Shown here: positions 19,728 through 25,294 of the stretch, one piece after another
Numbering within the stretch: position 1 is the first letter of the stretch
How the letters are laid out: each line of letters opens with the position of its first letter
Source of the DNA: Bacteroidales bacterium UBA1187
GTDB lineage: Bacteria > Bacteroidota > Bacteroidia > Bacteroidales > Paludibacteraceae
Assembly: GCA_002309835.1 (NCBI GenBank)
Contig: DBYL01000045.1
Span: 1 to 25,294, forward strand
Direction: 5' to 3'
DNA: 25,294 nt
Notes under the pieces: model-generated
Databases searched by the model: none
Told to the model about the DNA's origin: nothing
The model's input: only the letters and a program-made list of their open reading frames with translations
Position numbers and translations under genes: made by a program

Positions 19728-20540
19728 TTACCAGGCGATTACTTCTTCTACATTGACAAACTTACCGCCATCCCAGAACTCGAGTTCGAGCGACTGGTCA
19801 CTCTCCATCACACCAATCGCTTCACCGGCCTCCACTTGCGTGCCTTGCGTCTTCAGCGCCTTGGTCACATGGCGATAGATGGTCAGGTATTGGTTATGCT
19901 GCAGCGCGATGGTGAACGTGTTATCTTCCGCGCGCTGCACAAGCACTATCTGTCCGCGCATGACGGCCAGCACACTCTCGTTCTTAGTCGTTGCGATAGT
20001 GGTGGCGTAGATATGCAAGTCGGGACGCGCCGGCTGCACAATGGCGCCACGTACAGGACGATAGAGCTGCTGCAGCGACTGGTTGGTAGGAACATCAAAG
20101 AGCAACAGACGATCGCGCTCTTTCTGCTCGTATTGGGCCATAAAAGCCTCCGTCACCTCGTTGCGGCCCTCCTCAATGATGCGCGCTTGTTCTACGCGTT
20201 GCAACGAGTCCAGACTCTGCACACTATCGGACCGGATATCCCCGGCCGTGAGTTGCTTGATGACATCGAGGTACTGGCGCTGCACCGTCAGGCTGTTCTG
20301 CAGCGAATCCACACGCGCAGACTCCTCGATGAGTTGCTGACGCAGACTGGCACTATAGCCCGGCAGGATATTGCGGATCGGCGTATAGACAATCAGCACC
20401 GAGAGGAGCACTATCAACGCAAGCAAAGAAATAGTGATGACACTGACGGCACCCAACCAACTGACGCGGAAGTGAAACACCTCGCGCAGGGTGATGTCGT
20501 CGAGCATCGCAAAGCGATATTTATGTCTCTTATTGGCCAT
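19728..20540 (-). CDS. Membrane-anchored M23-like (LytM) protein, metal ligands missing
   Basis: I start at ATG 20540, which overlaps the fumarase stop by one base (TAATG); an ATG six codons upstream lies inside fumarase. The 270-residue protein has one transmembrane helix (about 28-53), a coiled-coil region (about 60-140), and a C-terminal lysostaphin-fold domain visible in VRGAIVQPARPDL, GQIVLVQRAEDNTFTIALQHNQYLTIYRHV, QGTQVEAGEAIGVMESDQSLELEFWDGGKFVNVEEVIAW. Active M23 enzymes carry HxxxD and HxH; here the final motif reads LELEF and the first is absent, as in EnvC/NlpD-like activators. It probably activates or scaffolds cell-wall amidases instead of hydrolysing peptidoglycan itself. Confidence 0.85.
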   Translation of the reverse strand: MANKRHKYRFAMLDDITLREVFHFRVSWLGAVSVITISLLALIVLLSVLIVYTPIRNILPGYSASLRQQLIEESARVDSLQNSLTVQRQYLDVIKQLTAGDIRSDSVQSLDSLQRVEQARIIEEGRNEVTEAFMAQYEQKERDRLLLFDVPTNQSLQQLYRPVRGAIVQPARPDLHIYATTIATTKNESVLAVMRGQIVLVQRAEDNTFTIALQHNQYLTIYRHVTKALKTQGTQVEAGEAIGVMESDQSLELEFWDGGKFVNVEEVIAW

Positions 20541-22210
20541 TATTTCAGAATGGTGCAACCCTCACAGGGTTTGAGTTGTTTGAAGAAATCATTACCTTTG
20601 TCGTCCACGAGGATGAAGGCGGGGAAGTTCTCCACTTCGATCTTCCAGATAGCCTCCATGCCTAACTCCGGATACTCGACGCACTCGATGGACTTGATAT
20701 TATTCTGCGCAAGGATAGCAGCCGGACCACCAATAGAGCCTAAGTAGAAACCGCCATGCTTCTGGCATGCATTGGTCACATCGATGGAGCGGTTACCTTT
20801 CGCCAGCATGATGAGACTTCCTCCGTGATCCTGGAACTCATCTACGTACGGATCCATACGTCCGGCAGTGGTCGGACCCATCGAACCGCAAGCCATGCCT
20901 GCCGGCGTCTTCGCCGGACCGGCATAGTAGATCGGATGATTCTTCAGATACTCAGGCATTGCTTCGCCCGCATCCAGACGCGCTTTGATCTTCGCATGCG
21001 CGATGTCACGGCCTACGATGATGGTGCCGTTCAGACTCAGACGCGTACCAATCGGATACTTGGTCAGGATAGCGCAGACATCCTTCATCGGCTGGTTCAG
21101 GTCGATACGAACGGCATCGCCTTCGCCCGCCTGACGCAGCTCTTCAGGAATCAGAGAAGCAGGGTTGTTATCCAACTTCTCAATCCATATACCGTCTTTA
21201 TTGATCTTACATTTGATGTTACGGTCAGCAGAGCAGCTCACGCCCAGACCGATCGGACAGGAAGCACCGTGACGCGGCAGACGAACGACGCGCACGTCAT
21301 GCGCCATGTATTTACCGCCGAACTGCGCACCAAGACCGATCTTATACGCCTCTTGCAGCAGTTGTTGCTCGAGTTCTACATCACGGAAGGCACGTCCCGT
21401 CTCGTCACCCGTCGTAGGCAGGCCGTCGTAATAATGGGTGCTCGCGAGTTTCACCGTCAGCAGGTTCTTCTCCGCCGAGGTACCACCGATGACAATGGCG
21501 ATGTGATAGGGAGGACAAGCCGCCGTACCGAGGCTCTTCATCTTCTCCACGAGGAACGGAATGAGCGTACCCGGGTTCTGGATGCGCGCCTTGGTCTCTT
21601 GGTATAAGTAGGTCTTGTTGGCGCTACCACCACCTTTGGTGACGCAGAGGAAACGATATTCTGCACCGTGCGTAGCCTCGATATCGATCTGTGCCGGCAG
21701 GTTACATTTGGTATTCACCTCATCGTACATGTTCAGCGGCGCATTCTGGCTATAACGCAGGTTGCACTCGGTGTAGGTGTTGAATACACCGCGGCTCAGG
21801 GCCTCTTCGTCGCTAACCGCATGGCCATTTCCGTCTCGGTCACTGACCGCCGTCCATACCTGCTGGCCTTTCTCACCATGGATGATGGCGGTACCGGTAT
21901 CTTGGCAGAGCGGCAGCTGACCTTTGCATGCCACCTCCGCATTGCGCAGGAACGTCAGCGCTACATATTTATCGTTCGCCGAAGCCTCCGTGTCGCGCAA
22001 GATTTTCGCCACCTGCTCATTATGACTGCGACGCAGCATAAAACTCACGTCGTGGAAAGCCTGCTGCGCCATCAGCGTCAGCGCTTCAGGTGCTACTTTT
22101 AAGATCTCATGTCCCTCAAACTCGCTGACCGACACATGGTCCTTGGTCAGCAGATAATATTCCGTCTCGTCCTTGCCGAGTTGGAACATCGGAGCATACT
22201 TGAATTCCAT
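20540..22210 (-). CDS. Class I fumarate hydratase, iron-sulfur type
   Basis: This oxygen-sensitive enzyme interconverts fumarate and malate. The 556-residue single chain contains both the alpha-like (about 50-340) and beta-like (about 370-556) parts of class I fumarases such as FumA/FumB. The three likely 4Fe-4S cysteines are Cys102 (PLCQDTGTA), Cys232 (TAACPPYH) and Cys318 (GASCPIGLGVSC). Other conserved blocks are CVTKGGGSANKT, VKLASTHYY, GRDIAHAKIKARLDAGE, YYAGPAKTPAGMACGSMGPTTAGRMD and ACQKHGGFYLGSIGGPAAI. It is the first gene of the eight-gene operon, with its promoter 40-70 nt upstream. It suggests a reductive or branched TCA route in an anaerobe. Confidence 0.96.
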   Translation of the reverse strand: MEFKYAPMFQLGKDETEYYLLTKDHVSVSEFEGHEILKVAPEALTLMAQQAFHDVSFMLRRSHNEQVAKILRDTEASANDKYVALTFLRNAEVACKGQLPLCQDTGTAIIHGEKGQQVWTAVSDRDGNGHAVSDEEALSRGVFNTYTECNLRYSQNAPLNMYDEVNTKCNLPAQIDIEATHGAEYRFLCVTKGGGSANKTYLYQETKARIQNPGTLIPFLVEKMKSLGTAACPPYHIAIVIGGTSAEKNLLTVKLASTHYYDGLPTTGDETGRAFRDVELEQQLLQEAYKIGLGAQFGGKYMAHDVRVVRLPRHGASCPIGLGVSCSADRNIKCKINKDGIWIEKLDNNPASLIPEELRQAGEGDAVRIDLNQPMKDVCAILTKYPIGTRLSLNGTIIVGRDIAHAKIKARLDAGEAMPEYLKNHPIYYAGPAKTPAGMACGSMGPTTAGRMDPYVDEFQDHGGSLIMLAKGNRSIDVTNACQKHGGFYLGSIGGPAAILAQNNIKSIECVEYPELGMEAIWKIEVENFPAFILVDDKGNDFFKQLKPCEGCTILK

Positions 22211-22250
22211 ATTCGTATTGATTTAAAAAATTACACACACTTTTGCTTGG

Positions 22251-22282
22251 CAAAAGTACTGCTTTTTTCTGACATATGCAAA
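22251..22282 (-). promoter_or_regulatory. Promoter of the fumarase-to-rlmN operon
   Basis: On the reverse strand TTTG (22282-22279, in TTTGCATATG), exactly 20 nt, TACTTTTG (22258-22251), preceded by an A-tract. The start near 22246 gives a leader of about 35 nt. It is divergent from the promoter at 22308. Confidence 0.82.
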
Positions 22283-22307
22283 TATTTGCATAAAAATCGC
22301 ACAATTA

Positions 22308-22339
22308 TTTGTGTACATGCAAAAAAAGCAGTACCTTTG
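22308..22339 (+). promoter_or_regulatory. Promoter of the exported protein gene at 22348
   Basis: TTTG (22308-22311), 20 nt with an A-tract, TACCTTTG (22332-22339). Transcription is expected to start at about 22343-22347, within a few bases of the ATG at 22348. Confidence 0.78.
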
Positions 22340-22347
22340 TCCCCGTT

Positions 22348-22929
22348 ATGGGTATTCTAACAACGATATTGCTGGCAGTGACGTTATGGACAGATAGCGT
22401 GCTTTTCGATGCCTACCAACGCGAGGACATGAGCGTATGGAAGGAGTATGTCTCCTCTAACCCTTCACCTTTAACCTCTAACCTCTTATATGAATACGGT
22501 TTATGCGGGTATCTGGTGGGCGAATACAAGGCCGGACGGTTGACGCAGGAAGAGGCAACCACTTTTGTCCGGCATTTCAAATCGCATGTAGAGGCGGCGA
22601 AGAAAAACCTGCCGGCGGGGCATTACGAGATGTATCTAAGTGCCGTGTATGTCTATGAACTGCGACTCAAACAATCGATACACCCCATCAAAGCCATGAA
22701 CCTCGCCAAGGAGGCGACGCAACTGGCGCCGAGCGATCCGTTAGTGCTCAGTTATTACGGCACATGCCTGTTCTACGCCCCTAAACCCTTCGGCAGCAAG
22801 GAGGAAGCACTGCAGTGGTTTGAGAAAGCCAAACCGCGTTTCGCACACGCCAAATGGCGCTACTGCTGGGTACGCGAAGCCAACGAGATGTATATCCGGC
22901 AATGCCGAGAAAAGCTGAAAAAGCAATAA
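22348..22929 (+). CDS. Small exported protein of unknown function, TPR-like
   Basis: I place the start at ATG 22348 because the promoter's -7 element ends at 22339; a longer reading from 22309 would begin within the promoter. The 193-residue product opens with a hydrophobic, signal-like segment (MGILTTILLAVTLW). The rest is helical, with a TPR-like alternation (AMNLAKEATQLAPSDPLVLSYYG, EALQWFEKAKPRFAHAKWRYC). The Asn-Pro-rich SSNPSPLTSNLLYEY segment is encoded by a heptamer array (22456-22483). No catalytic motif is seen. With the start so close to the predicted transcription start, the mRNA would be leaderless or nearly so. An alternative internal start at the MSVWKEY methionine would lose the signal segment. 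Confidence 0.7.
   Translation: MGILTTILLAVTLWTDSVLFDAYQREDMSVWKEYVSSNPSPLTSNLLYEYGLCGYLVGEYKAGRLTQEEATTFVRHFKSHVEAAKKNLPAGHYEMYLSAVYVYELRLKQSIHPIKAMNLAKEATQLAPSDPLVLSYYGTCLFYAPKPFGSKEEALQWFEKAKPRFAHAKWRYCWVREANEMYIRQCREKLKKQ
22456..22483 (+). repeat. 7-bp tandem array (four units) inside the exported protein gene
   Basis: Units TCTAACC, CTTCACC, TTTAACC, TCTAACC, followed by a partial unit TCTTATA. On the reverse strand they read GGTTAGA, GGTTAAA, GGTGAAG, GGTTAGA, close to the GGATTAGT octamers of rimP and mfd. Confidence 0.75.
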
Positions 22930-22952
22930 ATTTGCATTTTTTTGCTAAAAAA

Positions 22953-22984
22953 TTTGCACAGTTCAAAAAAAAGCAGTACTTTTG
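22953..22984 (+). promoter_or_regulatory. Promoter of tRNA-Gln
   Basis: TTTG (22953-22956, within TTTGCACA), 20 nt including an A8 tract and GCAG, TACTTTTG (22977-22984). The tRNA begins 21 nt downstream of the -7 element. Confidence 0.8.
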
Positions 22985-23005
22985 CACCCGCTTTTGAGAA
23001 AGTGA

Positions 23006-23076
23006 TGCTCAATGGTGTAATGGTAGCACTACAGATTCTGGTTCTGTCTGTCTGGGTTCGAGTCCTGGTTGAGCAA
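23006..23076 (+). tRNA. tRNA-Gln, anticodon CTG
   Basis: A full cloverleaf can be drawn by eye. The acceptor stem TGCTCAA pairs with TTGAGCA, with discriminator A76. The D-arm is GTGTAATGGTAGCAC. The anticodon stem ACAGA/TCTGT encloses the loop TTCTGGT (anticodon CTG). The variable loop is CTGT and the T-arm is CTGGG-TTCGAGT-CCTGG. CCA is not encoded. The TGGTGTAATGGTA D-arm is typical of bacterial glutamine tRNAs. It reads CAG codons; the other glutamine tRNA (TTG) must be elsewhere. Confidence 0.95.
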
Positions 23077-23077
23077 C

Positions 23078-23106
23078 AAAAAAGACCGCTGATTGGCGGC
23101 CTTTTT
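23078..23106. terminator. Bidirectional terminator between tRNA-Gln and the lipoprotein gene
   Basis: The arms AAAAAGACCGC and GCGGCCTTTTT pair with one A:C mismatch around a short loop, giving a T-run on both strands. It ends the tRNA transcript on the plus strand and the convergent lipoprotein transcript, whose stop is at 23124, on the minus strand. Confidence 0.85.
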
Positions 23107-23123
23107 CATATCTATCCGGATGT

Positions 23124-23612
23124 TTATACTACTTTCTTGAGGATTACGTTATCGAGCATATCGTCGTCATCATCTGTATCCTCGTCATCAATCAGGTCAA
23201 TACGCTGGAAGTTACCCGGCTCGTGACGAAGCACACCTGCGCGCTTGAAAGCGTTCTCCTCTTTATTGAAGGTCCAGAGCACGGAGTCATTGCGGATCTC
23301 GTAAGCAACGACGAACGGCATTTTGTCCTCTTCCGAGATCTTATTGACGAATTTCTTCGCCAGACTCGAGGCATCAACCGTCACGTTCTCACCGTCGAAC
23401 GCGAGACTTACGTGCAGACGTTTGAGCATGAAATTTGCAGCGGCTTTAGCGGCTTTCTCACCCTTGCTATCACCCATACTCTCATCCACCATAGTCTTGA
23501 AGTCGATTTCGTACTTGCCCTCAAATTGGGTAAAATCAGGACCGGATTGCTTCTTTTGTCCGCAGCTAACCAGACATGCCACTGCTGCGAAGAGAATAAT
23601 GATTTTTTTCAT
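23124..23612 (-). CDS. Small lipoprotein of unknown function
   Basis: I start at ATG 23612 (MKKIIILFAAVACLVSC), since a longer reading from 23645 would begin inside the promoter. The 162-residue product has a lipoprotein signal peptide with the acylated cysteine at residue 17 (LVSC-GQKK). The mature part resembles small lipocalin-like or DUF4923-like lipoproteins of Bacteroidales (FEGKYEIDFKTMVDESMGD, LHVSLAFDGENVTVDASSLAKKFVN, PFVVAYEIRNDSVLWTF), though family assignment is uncertain. An acidic stretch DDEDTDDDDD lies near the end. It is monocistronic, with its own promoter and a shared terminator. Confidence 0.75.
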   Translation of the reverse strand: MKKIIILFAAVACLVSCGQKKQSGPDFTQFEGKYEIDFKTMVDESMGDSKGEKAAKAAANFMLKRLHVSLAFDGENVTVDASSLAKKFVNKISEEDKMPFVVAYEIRNDSVLWTFNKEENAFKRAGVLRHEPGNFQRIDLIDDEDTDDDDDMLDNVILKKVV

Positions 23613-23642
23613 AATAGATCGTTTGTTAAGTGGTACACGGCA

Positions 23643-23674
23643 CAAAAGTAGTAATAAATTTCGACATATGCAAA
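23643..23674 (-). promoter_or_regulatory. Promoter of the lipoprotein gene
   Basis: On the reverse strand TTTG (23674-23671, in TTTGCATATG), 20 nt, TACTTTTG (23650-23643). The start near 23638 leaves about 26 nt of leader before ATG 23612. Confidence 0.8.
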
Positions 23675-23692
23675 TTTTTTGCCTAAAAACAT

Positions 23693-23717
23693 AAAAAAGA
23701 GTGCCGAAGCACTCTCT
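23693..23717 (-). terminator. Rho-independent terminator after the DUF2130 gene
   Basis: On the reverse strand AGAGTGC-TTCG-GCACTCT is followed by a T-run. The loop is a stable UUCG tetraloop. It begins about 21 nt after the stop codon at 23738. Confidence 0.9.
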
Positions 23718-23737
23718 AATTGTTCAGCTCTTCCCCC

Positions 23738-24892
23738 CTACTCTTTATTGCCCTTCGCTTCTTCAAACTTTGCCTGCATCGTCGGGTTGCCTTGCGTAAG
23801 ACGCTTGATGCTCACCTCCTGCAGTTTCTTATCCGCCAGACTCAGGTTATCCGTGGATTTGACAAGGTTCTCGCGAACTTTAGTTAGGTGCGCGATCGTC
23901 TTGTCTATCTCTTCGATAGCGTCGGCAAAGCGGTCATTGGCCAACCTTACGTTACGCCCAAACGCATCTTTGAACGCCACCAGTTTCTCTTCGAAATTCG
24001 TTACATCCACCTGTTGTGCCTTCACTAAGGCTAACTCCCGTTTCGCGTCCAGACTCTTGCGACTGGTTTGGCAGAGAAGCGTGATCAGCGGCACAAAGAA
24101 CTGCGGACGAATAACGTACATCTTCTCGAATCGATGGCTCATATCTACGATGCCACCGTTGTACAACTCGCTTTCGGGTTCAAGCATCGAGACTAAAACC
24201 GCGTATTCGCATCCTTTCTTCTTGCGGTCCGCGTCGAGTTTAGCGAGGAAATCTTCGTTCTTATGCTTGGTAGCAGTCTCGTCATTCTCGTTCTTCATCT
24301 CAAACATGATGGAGATATACTCCACTCCGTCTTCGCTGTTGTCGCGGAATACGAAATCGCCTTTGGTCCCTTCTACCACCTCATTATCTTTCTCGAAATA
24401 GGCATATGGAAAGAGCGGACGGATACGGGCGAACTCTGTTGCGCAATGTTGCTCCAGCGTCTCGCCAACCATCTTCGTCGACAATCGCAGTTTCATCTCT
24501 TTATAGTATGCGATCTGCTCCTGCGCAGCCTTCAGTTGTTCCTCCATCTGACTGCGCATCGTTGCCAGTTCCTGCTCTTTTTTCATGTACGCTTCCGTCG
24601 CTTGTTGACGCACTTGTGCGACCGCCAATTGCTTGGTTTGCTCTGCCTGCGCTATCTGCGCCTGCAAGGTCTGCACTTGCATCTTCTGCTCCGAAGCCAC
24701 ACGTGCCTGTTCGGCTTTCAAACGAGCCTGTTCCGCCTCCGCCCGGGCCGCTTGCGTCTGCTCTAACTCATGTACACGGCGATCCAGCTCTCGCTCGAAC
24801 TCCGCATTCTTGACCTGACCTAGAAGCAACGCATAATCGGCCTCATCAACGGTAAACGTACTCCCGCATTTCGGGCATCTTAGTTCTTTCAT
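23738..24892 (-). CDS. DUF2130 domain protein with N-terminal zinc ribbon and coiled coil
   Basis: The 384-residue protein opens with a CPKC knuckle (Cys6, Cys9) and is followed by a long coiled coil (about 30-135) rich in Gln, Ala and Glu. The DUF2130 domain follows: MVGETLEQHC, FPYAYFEKDN, then GTKGDFVF and YISIMFEMKNEND. The Asp179 ... Glu198-x-Lys200 arrangement resembles the PD-(D/E)xK nuclease fold, which has been suggested for this family. Its biological role is not established. The Cys knuckle lacks a visible second pair in the same region. It starts six nucleotides after the stop of the phosphofructokinase gene. Confidence 0.88.
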   Translation of the reverse strand: MKELRCPKCGSTFTVDEADYALLLGQVKNAEFERELDRRVHELEQTQAARAEAEQARLKAEQARVASEQKMQVQTLQAQIAQAEQTKQLAVAQVRQQATEAYMKKEQELATMRSQMEEQLKAAQEQIAYYKEMKLRLSTKMVGETLEQHCATEFARIRPLFPYAYFEKDNEVVEGTKGDFVFRDNSEDGVEYISIMFEMKNENDETATKHKNEDFLAKLDADRKKKGCEYAVLVSMLEPESELYNGGIVDMSHRFEKMYVIRPQFFVPLITLLCQTSRKSLDAKRELALVKAQQVDVTNFEEKLVAFKDAFGRNVRLANDRFADAIEEIDKTIAHLTKVRENLVKSTDNLSLADKKLQEVSIKRLTQGNPTMQAKFEEAKGNKE

Positions 24893-24898
24893 AACGAT

Positions 24899-25294
24899 TT
24901 ATTTACCTCTCTCGAGCAAGAGGGTGCGAGTCGGTTGATCGCATACCTCGGTAGGACCGTAGTACTGGATCGGACCCGGGTAGATATAGCTGGTAACAGG
25001 ATCTGCCCATTTAGCACGATGCTCCTGGAGGTACTTGAACGGCGCACCGTTGAGGTCCACGAGCGCCTTCTGGATCACCGGTTTCATCTTACCGTTACGT
25101 TTCTCCATATTCATCATCATCGTGATAGGTACACCACCTGCGAGCCACTCTGCTGCGGGCTTGGTGAGGTTACGTACGAGCGACATATAACCCGTCTTAC
25201 CGGCTGCAATCAGATGCGTAGCATTCACGCCGATCGAATAGCAGTAGTCGGCATCGAAGTTAGACGGCATAGCGCAGCGGCCTTCGTAACCGAA
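24899..25294 (-). CDS. Pyrophosphate-dependent phosphofructokinase, C-terminal part (cut by window edge)
   Basis: The 131 visible residues, starting FGYEGRCAMPSNFDADYCY at the window edge, match the C-terminal region of long (about 550-residue) PPi-dependent 6-phosphofructokinases of Bacteroidota. These catalyse reversible phosphorylation of fructose 6-phosphate with pyrophosphate in glycolysis. Recognisable are RCA-PSNFDADY, AAGKTGYMSLVRNL, GGVPITMMMNMEKRNGKMKPVIQKALV and the final YPGPIQYYGPTEVCDQPTRTLLLERG. The frame continues through the edge without an upstream start. The ATG at 25270 is internal. It is cotranscribed with the DUF2130 gene (6-nt gap). Confidence 0.92.
   Translation of the reverse strand, partial: FGYEGRCAMPSNFDADYCYSIGVNATHLIAAGKTGYMSLVRNLTKPAAEWLAGGVPITMMMNMEKRNGKMKPVIQKALVDLNGAPFKYLQEHRAKWADPVTSYIYPGPIQYYGPTEVCDQPTRTLLLERGK

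Noticed and set aside
19647..20747. 366-codon plus-strand frame opposite the M23-like gene and fumarase
   Set aside because: It crosses the boundaries of three minus-strand genes that are strongly supported; no family resemblance.
22289..22347. Longer start (22309) for the exported protein
   Set aside because: Those codons overlap the promoter and precede the predicted transcription start.
22930..22952. Separate terminator after the exported protein gene
   Set aside because: Only weak TTTGC/GCAAA-like dyads are present; the tRNA promoter begins within 24 nt of the stop, so read-through into the tRNA terminator is as likely.

Overview
The window looks like chromosomal, housekeeping DNA from a member of the Bacteroidota, most likely order Bacteroidales. 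Supporting this: every promoter I can recognise has the Bacteroidota form (YTTG, 20 bp, TAnnTTTG); Shine-Dalgarno sequences are scarce; there is a DUF4293 membrane protein, a pyrophosphate-dependent phosphofructokinase, a class I fumarase, CMP-KDO synthetase, and a secreted protein ending in an NGQ-YI-RDGR-F-GQE tail. Family or genus cannot be decided from this sequence. Nothing indicates phage, plasmid or integrative elements, and there is no CRISPR array.

Layout. (1) 1-1991, minus: rimP-nusA-infB translation/transcription-factor operon from a promoter at 1960-1991; only the first 20 codons of infB are inside the window. (2) 1992-2326: AT-rich intergenic DNA with an 11-bp tandem repeat and a terminator. 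(3) 2327-4893, minus: one large secreted Ig-like-repeat protein. (4) 4940-12576, plus: mfd-kdsB-deoD-outer membrane protein-yidC, closely packed and transcribed divergently from (3). (5) 12579-13171, minus: small SGNH-hydrolase-like protein lacking its active site. (6) 13293-14093, plus: membrane-anchored LytTR regulator whose 3' end overlaps convergent rlmN by 12 bp. (7) 14082-22282, minus: eight-gene operon fumarase - degenerate M23 peptidase - dxr - rseP - sugar N-acetyltransferase - DUF4293 - mscS - rlmN. (8) 22308-23106, plus: a small exported protein with an apparently leaderless mRNA, then tRNA-Gln(CTG). (9) 23124-25294, minus: a small lipoprotein, a DUF2130 protein, and the C-terminal part of PPi-phosphofructokinase.

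The most interesting signal is not a gene. Several families of small repeats lie inside or at the ends of conserved essential genes, kept in frame. mfd alone carries four: a palindrome-bearing 35-bp element also present after nusA; an octamer array also present in rimP; a CCCTTC/GAAGGG-type element with a likely relative in rimP; and, in the linker before its C-terminal domain, a 21-nt array of four hairpins whose stems differ in sequence from unit to unit yet each pair perfectly. Related 7-8 bp arrays supply stop codons or terminal residues of dxr and the acetyltransferase and lie inside the exported protein at 22348. This looks like a genome-wide process that inserts or grows short palindromic and tandem units in frame. 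I do not recognise a published name for the hairpin array.
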